From Macrotis lagotis (lineage: Eukaryota; Chordata; Mammalia; Peramelemorphia; Peramelidae), in assembly GCF_037893015.1 (NCBI RefSeq), contig NC_133665.1, forward strand, positions 196,762,714 through 196,826,713: a stretch of 64,000 nt of DNA. Reading direction: 5' to 3'. Position 1 is the stretch's first letter. Every line of letters begins with the position of its first letter. Positions 20,401-32,400 of this stretch are shown piece after piece. Below the pieces are notes generated by a model. The model did not search any database. It saw nothing but the letters and a program-made list of their open reading frames with translations, and was not told the DNA's origin. The position numbers and the translations under genes were made by a program.

Positions 20401-23400
20401 CCAGGGGAAAGTGACCAGAGGGGAAACTGACCAGGTGAAGTGACCAGAGGGGAAAGTGACCAGAGGGAAAGTGACCAGGGAGAACTGACCAAAGGGAAAG
20501 TGACCAGGGGGAAAGTGACCAGGGGGAAGTGACCAGGGGGAAGTGACCAGAAGGGAAACTGATCAGATGAGAAGTGACCACAGGGGAAAGTGACCAGAAG
20601 GGAAACTGATCAGATGAGAAGTGACGCCCAGAGGGGAAATGCACCAGGGTTGAAATGCACCAGGCTGAAGTGCACCGAGGTGCCACGCCTGAAAGCACAG
20701 GCCCTGGCAGCCTCTCAGTGGGGGGGGCGGTAGAGAGCGCTAGTCAGCTCTGGATGATTCCTAGGTCGGTGACCTGAGGTGCCCAGAGGATGAAGTTGCC
20801 TCCATAGTAATAGGAAAGGGAGGAGGTGGAGGGTTTATGGGAAAGGTAATGGATGATTTCCATTTGGTTATGCTGAACTTCAGGGACCTTTGAGAAGGTA
20901 GTATCAGGTAGGAGGCAGGGAGCTCAATCACGAGGGGCAGAGACATGAGTGGCCTTTGAGGCAGATTTTTTCTAGGAGTTTGGCAGTGAGGGCCTGGAGT
21001 CAAGGGGAGCTGAGTTCAAATTCACCCTCAGGTATTTCCTAGCTCTGTGACTCTGGGTAAATCATTTAATCTCTGACTGCCGGTACAATGGGGGTAATAA
21101 TAACCAGGGTCCTGAGGATCAAATGAAATACTGCTTACAAAGTCTTAGTGTGAAGCCTGGCCAGTGGGGCCTGGCTCTGTAATGTGAGCTCTGGTGATGA
21201 TGATGGCTTCAGGACATGGTCCAGTCTGGGAGAGATCCTGGGGGGTTTGTAACCTGAAGGCTCATACTCAGTAGGGTGGGGAGAGTTTCCTGAGTAAGAG
21301 AGGGGACAGAGCAGCTTCATGAGGATGGGCCAGGGTGGGCGGATAGGCATTGACAGAGCTTTGTGTGCCTGGGCTCCTGTTTCCAGCCCTTTCTAGCACA
21401 TCATTCTGGACAGGTCCATCTCCCTAGGCTTTGGTTTCCTTATTTGTGAAATGAAGGGGTTGGAGAACTTGGAGAATTCTTCCAATGTTAAATCTTAGAA
21501 GCCATCTAACACTATCTCCCCGCCCCACTCCTCATTTTTTAGATGAAGAAACCGAGGCTTAGACTGAGTGACCTGTAATCTCTGAGGGGGTTTGAATCCA
21601 GGTCTCCCTAATTTTAAGTCTGGTTTTAATGACACCAGTGCCCTGGGGTAATATGGGTTGTGGCCTTGTTGTCTTTAGTTAGTGAACAAGAAAGGAGAGG
21701 GGAGCTCAGGATGGGGGATAGAGAGCAATATGAATTTGAAGGACATTAAGTGTGATGACAAGAGAAGGCCAGCGGTGCAGAAGAAATTCAGGACTGAGGC
21801 TGAACAGCGGGCAAGTCAGCCCAGGCCTCTCAACCCCCGTTGGGGCGTGAGTGTGGCTTGTTTGGAAGGCGGAGATGCTCTCCTGACCATGGAACCCCAA
21901 ACCAACACAACTTCCTTTCCATTGGTGGTTTTGCCCACAGAAGCTCCCTCCTATTCTCAATCTGCAAGATTTGGAGGCTTACAGAGACAAGCTGAAACAG
22001 CAACAAGCTGCTGTAAGTGCAGCAGAGTGACTGCCGTCCTCTGTGTTGGGGGCCAGGCCGGCTGGGGCCGGGCACATGTGGTGGGCCCCCAGGAGTGCAT
22101 GCAGGCCCCCAGGAGTGTGTGCGGGCCCCTAGGAGTGAGTGCGGGCCCCCAGGAGTGAGTGTGGGCCCCCAGGAGTGAGTGCAGGCCCCCAGGAGTGCGT
22201 GCAGACCTCCTGAAGCTGTGCCTTTCATTTCAAAGCTGGAGAGGGTTCTTCCTCTGCCTCTAGACACCCGAGGGGTCGGGGCGGGGCACTTAATCCAGGC
22301 CTCTGGGGTCACTGACTAGGCGGGGTGGTCCAGGAGCCTTCTTGGCCATAGTATGACTCTTGCTTGATTAACCACCATGGATCCAGAGTCTGGAGAAGTG
22401 TGTGAGCAAGGTCAAGACCTCCTCCCCATGGGAAGTCAGAGCTACGGGATCCTGACATTGAACCCAAGCCTCTAATTTTACAGATGAGGAAACTGAGACC
22501 CAGGGAAGTAAAGTGGAAGATCTGGGCCCTTCAGCTCATTACTTCCAGGGTATTTCAGTTCATGTTTGGAAACCCTCCCCCTATAAAGAACTGAAGGATT
22601 GGTTGAGGCAGATTATTCACTTTATTGACTCTGAGTGCCCTGCCTGTGATTAGGGGGTGGTGGGGCCTGGCAGGAGGAGGGAAACCCACATCCCAAGACT
22701 AGACTCCCTGGTCCTTGGTAGCACCTGGGTGCCAGATCAGTCTGGAAAAGCAGGATGACTTTGAGGTTTATAGAGTTGGGAGGGATGGTTTAGGGTACAA
22801 GGAAGCAATTGGTAGCTAGGCCCCCGGTTTGGGTTGGTGGTGAGGGGAGAATGGGTACAAAAAAAAGACTTGACCTGTTTTGGGAGCCTCCAGTGAGCTG
22901 TCCTTGATGTAGACTTTCCCTTTCTGTCTGTCTGTCCATCTGTCTATCCTTTCTTCTGCCCTTCCTGCCTTTGCTCTTGGAGGTCTCTAAGAAAGTCGCA
23001 GATTTGATCCTTGAAAAGCAGCCTGCTTATGTCAAGGTAGGCAATCCTTGTGGAATCTTGGGGGAAGACTGGGGCTTGGCTGTGGGGTGGGCCAGACTGA
23101 GGAGCAGGTGGGCTGGAGGGGCCTGGGAGGACTTCCCTTAGGTCTGGGCAGGATCTGGCCTCCTCCCTTCCTCCCTGCCTCAGAGGGTAGGCATGGGAAG
23201 CTTGCTGATTCTAATTCCCAGCTAGTCTTTAAGCCATGGCCTACTGGGCTGATTTTTTTCCTGAAAACTTGAGGGTGTGTTGTTTTTTTTTGGCGACTGC
23301 ATCTCCCCGAATACCTGGGCCTGCACCAAGTTCTCCAGTCATCTCCAGATCATTTTCATATTACTCGTCTAGATTTTTCTGACCCTAAATCCAGAGCGCT

Positions 23401-26400
23401 AGGCCTCTTTGCTGCCCAGGCCTGGGGAAGCCAATGGCCAGCAGGGCTCACTGATCAGTCAACCTCGGAAGCTGGAGTTGGGGCAGAGTGGTGGAGGCCA
23501 CTTGCCTTCCTCAGCCAGTGGGATCTCCACTTGCCAACTTGGGGTGCCAGGTCTCCAATCAGTAAAAAAGTGTGAGTCCTAGGCCCCTGGGCATGCTGCT
23601 GGCTTTGAAGTTTGCTCGACACTTTTCTTGTGGTTCTTGCCCTGGTAGAATCGTTGGCCAGAAAGGGGCCAGAGACAAGAGCAGTGACCCTGTTTGTGTC
23701 TCCCTGCAGGAGCTCGAGAGAGTGACCTCCCTACAGACTGGCCTTCAGTTGGCCACGGTCATGTGCACCAACGGAAGAAGGTAGGGTGTGCAGCAGCTGC
23801 TCTCCTCCCATTTGTGAAAATGGAAAGCTTAGGCCACTCTCTTTTTGAGGCTCTTGCCACTCAGTCTACTTCTGGACCACTAATCCAGGGTATGATGAAG
23901 GGTCTGGGGACAGATCCCATGCTTCCTATGAGGCTTCCCCAGGGAGCTTCCTCAGGGCATGTCCCATCGTTCTTAGGAAAAAGAACTTTGGCCACCCTCT
24001 GCCAGGGCCTAGCCAGAAGGGTTGCAGAGCCTCAGAGGCCAGATTCTCTTTGGGCAGTGCCAGACTGCTAGCCATGGTCTCTGTGGCACCTAATTCATGT
24101 TGACTGTCAAGGAAGCCACCTTGTAATGAAGTTGGTTTTGCACATGTTACAAAGCCCGGAGCTGGTGGGCCTGGCCAATGTCTTTATTCTTCCTTTTAGA
24201 CACCTGAATATCGCAAAGGAGGGTTTTACTCAGGCCAGTCTGGGCCTGCTTGCGAACCAGAGGAAGCGCCAGCTGCTGGTTGGCCTCTTGAAATCCTTGA
24301 GGACCATAAAGACACTGGTGGGTCTTGGGGTTTGGGGTGCAGCTGCTCCAGGCTGTAGTTGAGTAATGATCTCACTGATGTTGTTTGTTGTTCCAGCAAA
24401 GAACTGATGTGCGTTTGAGTGAGATGCTGGAGGTAAGTGAAGGTGATGGGTAGGGGCTCCACTGAGACCCTTCCCCCTGCCTCCCCCCCATCTGTGAATT
24501 GAGCCCTATGACAAGGATTCTTTAGAGAGGTGAATTCCCACTCAATTCTGGGGGCTGGGGGGGTTTCAGAGAGCCCTCCTCCTGATGTCCTGGAACAGGC
24601 CCTTGGGGCCTGCCCTTTCTGGTGCCCATCCACTGTGCCTGCTGCCATGCCAGTGTGGCTGGGAAAACAGGCTCTTTCTGAGTGTTGTGCTTTTTCATTT
24701 TACATTAAAGTGACGTTCTTGAATACATGGGTGGTCACGTGTTATAAAACCTCCCTTGGTAGGTCATTTGGTGGGAAAGAGACCCCTTGCCCTGGACACA
24801 AAATTGGCTTAGCCATTATTCCCTCATAGTCTGTCTCTTCTCAGAAACAAATCTGTGTCCTTGCCTGCCTCAGTTTCCTGTTCTGCTTTCTCCTTCCCTA
24901 ACTACTCTAGGTCCCCACAGGTAGCCTTCAGCTTGGGGTATGCTCAGCAACCAGGAGCTGCCTTTCCTTGTGGGCCCTGTAAGGATAAACTTTATGAGAA
25001 GGGGCCCAACTAGCACTCATGCCCATAGCCTCTCTGTTCGTGCTCTGACCTCATCTGAGCCAAGCCTCATGCCAGTGTTTTCCCCAAGGAGGAAGATTAT
25101 CCTGGAGCTATCCAGCTTTGTCTTGAGTGTCAGCAAGCGGCCAGCACATTCCGACACTATAGCTGCATCAGGTATGGGGGGTCAGGCTCAGGCTGCAGAA
25201 TGGGTGCGGAGGGGACTGCAGTCATTGGCAGCCATATCCATTCACCCGGGTCTGCTGCAGTGTCCAGAGGGAGATCCACTGGAAGAGACAGCCCTTTTCT
25301 TAATGGACTATGGAAGACTTCATTTTTTTTAATACATTATTTTATTTTTTCCCTCAATTACTCATAAACAATTTTTAAAACATTCATTTTTGTTGCTTTT
25401 TAAGTACTAGTTTGTTTTTTCAGTTATATGCAAAAAAGGTAAGTTTTCAACATTCATCTTTTTTAAGCTTCTGAGTTTGACATATTCTACTCTCCTTCCT
25501 TCCATCCCCCTTTCCCAGGGTGGCAAGCAATCAGATATAGGTTGTCATATGTAAATCGTGTTTAACATATCTCTTTATTAGTCATGTTATGAAAAGAGAA
25601 ATTAGAAACCCACGAGGAAGAAAGAAATAACAAACAAGAAGTTTTAAAAAGTGCTCGTTGTCTGCTTTGCTCTGGATTTGGCCTCCATTCTGGGGCAGCC
25701 CCAAAGGCAGAGGAAAGGGAGGATTCTAATTCTGGTCTTTGGACTCCAGTGCCTGGACTTTGTTCTGCCATGTCTGGACACTGTAACACCATTTAGTTTT
25801 TTCTTACAAGAAAGTCATTGTTACAAGGGAGGCATTGTCACTAGTTTTCCGGCTCCTCTCTCACTGAGACAATGCTGTTGCGACTCTGGCAGGTGCTGTC
25901 TGTGACACATTGCAATGAAATTTTCAGAAGCATTAAATGTTGATGTTTTCTCTGTTATTGGCTGGTTAGTGTTCTTAGAATTAGTCTTTTTTTTTTTTAA
26001 AGGTTTTTGCAAGCAATGGGGTTAAGTGGCTTACCCAAGGCCACGTAGCTAGGTAATTATTAAGTGTCTGAGGCTGGATTTGAACCCAGGTACTCCTGAC
26101 TCCAGAGCCAGTGCTCTATCCACTGCGCCACCTAGCCACCCCAGAATTAGTCTTTTTTAACAAGGGGATGCTATCATTTTGAAACTTGTGGACTGGATTC
26201 CCCAAGATTCTTTGGGAAATAATGGCAAGACCCTGCTATCCTCTGCTCAGTCCACAGTACCACTGAGATATGCGGCATTTGGTCAGGGGGTCCCCATGAT
26301 ATTTTTAGTGTCTTTCTAGTCTTTGTGAGCTCTTGGGCTGGGGGCCTGACCTAGAACGCAAGAAATTCTAGAAGCCATGGTTTGGGGACATGTGGGCCAC

Positions 26401-29400
26401 TCTGCACTCCTTCATCTTCAATCAGTCAAATGGTTTATAAGCATTTATTAAGCACCTCCTGGATGTCAGGCCTGTGCTTAGTGCTGGGTCAAAGAAAAAG
26501 GTGCAAGGCAACCCCTGTTCTCCAGGAGCTCTCAGCCTAATTGGGGGAACAGCAGGCAAAGCAAGGAAGCAATGAATCAAGGAGTGGGGAAGGCTTCCTG
26601 AGGAGATGGAATCTTAAGGGGGACTTAAGGAGTCTGGGGGTTGCCAGGGAAGATGCCCAGAGCCCAGAGATGGCCCGAGGAGTATGTGTTAAGGAGTGAG
26701 GTGTAGGAAGCTCAGAAGGCCTTGAAAGAGGGGGACTTGGTCTTGAAGGAGAGTGTTTTCTTTGGGATCTTGGAGGCCCTCGAGACTGTTGCAGTTTATT
26801 GAATCTGAATTGGGGCAGGGAGAGCATGTGGAGGGAAAGTTAACGAGTTGTTTTGGACTCATTGAGGTGAAGATGTTCACTTGCATCGAAGGTGTCTGAG
26901 AGACCTCCCCTCCTGCCCACCAGCCTACCCTACTGGGCTCTTTCTGTTCCTTTTCTGAGGTTGGGGTCCCCCACCTGCTGACATGACATTTCTGGTATGA
27001 TGGAGCCATGCTAAGAAGATGGTGCCTTGAAATGCCCTTTCCCAGAGATACCTAGCCCACTCTTCCTTGTGTTTGATTCTGGGCTTAGGGACAGACTTGG
27101 CTTCCCAGTTGAGCTGCAGTCCACCCGGGGCTGTCCTTCTGGCATCCTGTGGATGTTCCTCATCGCCTCGATATTTCCTAGGGAAATGACAGGCTGAGCC
27201 TGTCTCATTTCATGGCTGCACAAGAGCAAAATGACCTTGGTTATCTTGAGTTAGAGGAAGCTCCCCCTAAGCTGGGAGGCTCAATCTAACAACCAGCCTG
27301 GTGTCAGGGTCTGGCTTGGCTGGACTCCTGATTGTCCTCGGTTCTTTCCTCTAGAAAAATGAGTGATTTGGGATCCAAGACATGTATCCAGTCCTTGAGC
27401 AGAGTCTTGGAGAACATCTGTGAACTTTGACATAAATGAATGCCCCCAATTTTTAGTTCTTAAAAGATAATGTCCTGCCTTGGACATACCCCCATTTTTC
27501 ATCTCTCCTTCCCCCTCCCACAGATCCTCTATTAAAGTCTTAAGAAAAGAGGAGGAAGAAAAAAGCTTTTCAGCTAACTTACCAACCTACTAGAAAAGCC
27601 TAGTGCGATATACAGTATTCCATACCTGGGACCCCCACCTCTGATTAGGAGCAGGGATGGGGTCTCAGGCCTCTGGATTTTACCATTTGATGGTGGTTGT
27701 GGTCATTGGGTCCCTTCGCGTCCCTCATTCCCATTAGTGGGCATCCCCTGGAAAGGGCTGCTGTCCCTGTTGGGTGTATCCAGGGCCCCTCCTCTTTCTG
27801 ACCACCTTGAGGGACATTCTCACAAGGTGGGGTCGGGGTCTCTTTTTTGACCTCTACCCAAACTAATCTTCAGAAAGACGGGAAACTCTAAGCTGTCTCT
27901 TCTGTTCAACAGTGAGCTGGACTCCAAGCTGCAGGACACCCTCGAGCAAATTGAAGTAAGAAGGAAGACCTTGGGACTGGGGGGGGGGGTCCTGGGGGCA
28001 GTCAGTGGGGGGCCCAGAACCTCCAAGGTGGGAGGGGGAGAGGGGACACTCTGGTCCAGTACAACAAAATGCGGTCCTGCAGCTCAGCACACACAGAGGC
28101 ATCCACCCTCACCCAGCACAACGCAACACAATGCAGCCCAACCCAGCACAGCTCGGCATAGTGCGACAGGATGCCCTCCACCCCCACCTGTCCCGAGGGC
28201 CAGACAAGTGGCTGCAGGCCAACCTGCTGGGCATGGGCTCCTTCACCAACATTTTCCAAGAGAAACATGCATGGGTCCACCTCTTCTCTCCCTGTCCAGA
28301 AGCTGAACCTGGTCTTCCGCAGGTGGAGCTGCTGCTCTGCACAGCGGACCCAGCAGTGACTGTCACCTCAGTAAAGGCTAGTTTGAGCCACCCCGGGAAA
28401 GCCTTCACTGGGCCCTCAAAGGCGTTTGTCCCTTCTCCCACCACAGAAGAAAATCCTGCTTTAAATACATTTGTGGCTGCTCAGGGGCACTGAGGCCACC
28501 CAGGAAGCCCTGTCTCCACTTTCTGAGCTGTGTGGCCACCCCAGAATTGGGTGGGCTGCTAGCGGAACCCTGGGCTTCAGAGTGACTGGGAATCCTGAAT
28601 TCTGAGCTCACCCACATCAGAGCTGACGTCTGACTCTGGATGGGGCTTTAGACCATTTTGTCTCTCTGACCCCTTGTTTTATCGTTTATTCCAGACCAGG
28701 CAGACTACAAGTTGCAGGGACCAGGACCAGGGGCTCCCTGGGGGTGGGTCCAGACCCTCCTCACCTGTGCTCCCTTTCAGGAGCAGTTGGATGTGGCACT
28801 CTCCAAAATCTGCAAGAACTTTGATGTGGCCCACTACACCAAGGTGCAGCAGGCCTACAGGCTCCTGGGGAAGACACAGGTGAGGCTTGCCCACCTGCGC
28901 CAGCCTGGGGCGATGGACCTCTGTTGGGGGGGGGTGACCTTGGCCGGCCAGCCGAGTGACAGGCTTTCTGTGCCCTACAGACCGCAATGGACCAGTTGCA
29001 CATGCACTTTACGCAGGCCATCCACAACACCGTTTTCCAGGTGGTCCTGGGCTACGTGGAGTTATGTGCAGGCAACACGGACACCAAGTTCCAGAAGCTT
29101 CAGTACAAGGATCTCTGTACAGTGAGTGATCCTCAAGGCCTTTCCATGTGCAGTTCTTGCCCTTGGGGCAGAAGGTGGAACTTGACTGAGGACGGGGCGG
29201 GGGGGGGGGGAAGAAGTAAGGGTGGCACATGGGAGAAGGGTGGGTGAGAGAGGGCAGAGGAGCTGGGCGGTGAGCATGGCCAGTGTTCCCAGCCCAGAGC
29301 TGCCCCAAGTGAAGCCTTTTGCATCCATAGTTCTGTCCAATGTCCTTTCTCTTAGCCTTTTCTAGATGCTTGGCAGGGAGAGGAGGGCAGGAGATGGGAT

Positions 29401-32400
29401 TAACTCAAACAAATGCTGTTGTCTGGGGACTCAGACCACAGCGGAGATGGGGAGGGGGTGAAGGTGAGAGTGTGGGCCTGACTGGAGGCCTATTCTCACA
29501 GTGAGTGCATGCTTGATGCAGGCCTGCTTGCCTCTGGTCTGGGGGTGCCTGGGCTGCACCAAGTCAGAGGGGCTACAGGGGTTGTCCTTAAGTGGGAGCA
29601 AATGTAATGAAGGAAATTGGCTTCCTAAGCCCTGTCTTTCTGCAGGAAATTGAGGCAGACTGGGCTAAGTGACTTGGCCAGGGTCATATAGCTGGTAAGC
29701 ATCTGAGGCTGGATTCAAACTCTGGTTGTCCCAACTCCCAAGTTTTGCAGTCTCTGTACCACTAAGCAGAGAGATGTTTGTTAAATCCACAAGAGCTGAT
29801 GGAGTGTAGCAGAAGGGAAGAGGGTACAGGGTAGATCCTCAGGAGACACCCATGGTTAGGAGGCATGACCTGGCCAGCAAAGGAGACAAAGAGGGGCAGT
29901 CAGAAGGAGGAGAGAGAGAGAGAGAAGGGCGCCCCCAAAACCTAGAGGGGATAGTATTATTATGGAGAAGAGAGTCCTAGGCTGCAGAGAGGTCAAGAAC
30001 GACAGCTGAGAAAAGGCCATGGATGTGGTCATTAAGGGATCATTGGTCACTTTAGAGAGGGCAGTTTGGGCAGAATGAAGAAGCTGGAATCCAGATTGTA
30101 AGAAGATAAAAAAAGAAGCAGAGGAGAGAAAGGGGAGGTGTCTGTTGCAAGTGGTGAGGAAGTAGCTTAAGAAAGGGAGGCTAGATTTGAGGACTTGAGG
30201 AGACAGGAATATTTTTTAATAAATGGAGGGGCAGCCACTGCTTCTGAGGAGAAAGATGATGAATGTTGGAGAAGGGATGGGAAAGCAGGCAAGTTGGAAG
30301 AGTTTGGGGGCAAAGAGGAGGGGAAAGGAGGGGGTACACGGGAACCCTGCAGATCAGAGCTCTCTCCCCACTGCCCTTGCCTGTCCCGAAAAGAAGAGGA
30401 GCCAGTGGGCCCCTGCATGGATTTTTGAGGAATGGGACAGTTCAGCTTGTAGTTATGCTCTTCTTTCTTGAGACTCCTGTTTCTCTCATTTCTTTGGTAG
30501 AAGGAGGTACTTGCTGTCTTTGGGATAGAGTCCTAACAATGGTATTGCTGGATCAGTCAGTAAGCACAGTTTATTAACCTTTGGGTATGGTTCCAAATCA
30601 CTCCCCAGAATGGTTGGTTCAGTCCACACTCCACCAACGATGTATCATTGCCCCAATTTCCCCAGATCCCCTTCAGTATCTGTCAGTTTCTTTTTCTGTC
30701 ATTTAAGCCAATCTGGTAGGTGTGAGGTATTTTAATATGCATTTCTCTAAAATAGTGATTCAGAGCAGTTTTCCTGTGACTATAGATAGCTTTGATTTCT
30801 TTATTTGAAAACTGCCTGTTCATATCCCTTTTTTTTAAAGACAATGGGGTTAAGTGACTTTCCCAAGGTCACACAGCTAGGCAATTGTTAAGTGTCTGAG
30901 GTCACATTTGAACTCGGGTCCTCCTGACTTCAAGGCTGATTCTCTATATATACTGCACCACTTAGCCGCCCACTGTTCATATCCTTTGACCATTTATCAA
31001 TTGTGTTCTTGACCTGTGTTCTTAAAATTTGACTCAGTTCTCAGACCTTTAAAAGATGTATACTATAAAAATTATTTCCCAACTTTCCACTTTCCTTCTA
31101 ATCTTGGTTGCATTAGTTTTGTTTGTACACACATTTTTTCACTTCTTCACACTTAATGCTTGCTGATGGCTTTAGATGAATATTATCATTTTGAGGAACA
31201 CTCCATTGATTTCTGTGTTTTCTAGAGTTTTTAATGTAATGGATGCTGTATTTCATCAAAAGCTTTTTCTGCATCTATAAAAATAATCATGATTTTCTTT
31301 ATTGATATGATTGCTTATACTCATACTTTATTATGGCATAAATTCTATCTGGTCATAGTATATGATCCTTGTAATATGTTGCTATAATCTCTTCACTCAT
31401 TTTATTTAAAATTTTTGCATCAATATTCATTGAAGAGATTGGTTTATAGTTTTCCTTAATTTTTAGGCCTTCCTGGTTTAGTTATGAGCACCGTATTTGT
31501 GTTGTAAAAGGAATTTGGAAGAACTCTTTCTTTGCCTATTTTTCCTGATAGTTTTTATAGTATTGGAACTAGTTGATCTTTAAATGTTTGATAGAATTTG
31601 CTTGTAAATGCATCTGACCCTGGAGATTTTTTTTCTTAAGAAGTTCATTGGTGACTTGTTCAATTTCTTTATTTAAGATGGGGTTATTTAAGTATTCTGG
31701 TTTTTCTTCTGTTAATTTTGGCAATTTATATTGTAACTATTTATTGATTTTCCTTAAATTGTCAGATTTACTAGCATACTTCCCTAAGGCAAAATACTTC
31801 TTAATACTTGCTTTAATTTCCTCTTCATTGGTGGTGAATTTGCCCTTATTTGGTTTTCTTCTTTTTTTTTAAAAAAAATAAAATTGACCAATGGCTTATC
31901 TAATTGTTTTGTTCATAAAACCAGTTCCCAGTTTCATTTATTAGCTCAGTAGTTTTCTTCAGTTTCTTTAATCTCACCTTTAATTTTTAGGATTTACAAT
32001 TTGATGTTTAATTGGGAATTTTAAATTTGTTCTTTTTTTAGTTTTTTACTTGCATGTCCAATTTATTGATGCACTCCTTTTCTGTTTTCTTAATGTAAGA
32101 GTTTGTATAAAATTTCCCCTAAGATTTGCTTTGTCTGCATCTCATACATTTTGGTATGTTGTTTCATTGCTGTCATTCTCTTTAATGACATGATTTGTTC
32201 TTTGACCCACTTGTTCTTTAGGAATAGGTTATTCAGTTTCTAGTTAATTTTTAGTCTATCTTTCCCACTGTTCTTTACTGAATGTCATTTTTAGAAGCAG
32301 GCCCTTGTTTGGAAAATGTCCTAAGACTCGAAGTCCAGGGTGTCAGGTAGATAAGAACCAGCCTTTGGAGTAAGATTCGGTCAGTGGAGAGAATGGACAT

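Larger units (their letters stand above)
19206..21940 (+). other. VPS50: VPS50 intron 3
   Basis: 2.7 kb. Old repeat-like DNA at 19720-20040, the CTGGTCA-core minisatellite (20155-20690), a SINE remnant (20985-21155) and MIR pieces (21400-21650). No exon evidence. Confidence 0.7.
25172..27912 (+). other. VPS50: VPS50 intron 9
   Basis: 2.7 kb. L1 3'-UTR fragment (25322-25690), young SINE with target-site duplication (25991-26142) and a diverged interspersed repeat at about 26410-26830 (gcatttattaagcacctcc, ctcaggccttgaaagaggg-like motifs). The remainder is unassigned. Confidence 0.7.

Noticed and set aside
20003..20698. 231-codon minus-strand frame rich in [10 protein letters not shown]
   Set aside because: Translation of the intron 3 minisatellite.
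22084..22203. Possible CRISPR-like direct repeats
   Set aside because: Units abut with no unique spacers, in a mammalian intron; simple tandem repeat.
30515..32300. Active LINE
   Set aside because: Broken frames, missing ORF1 and most of ORF2, interrupted by a SINE.
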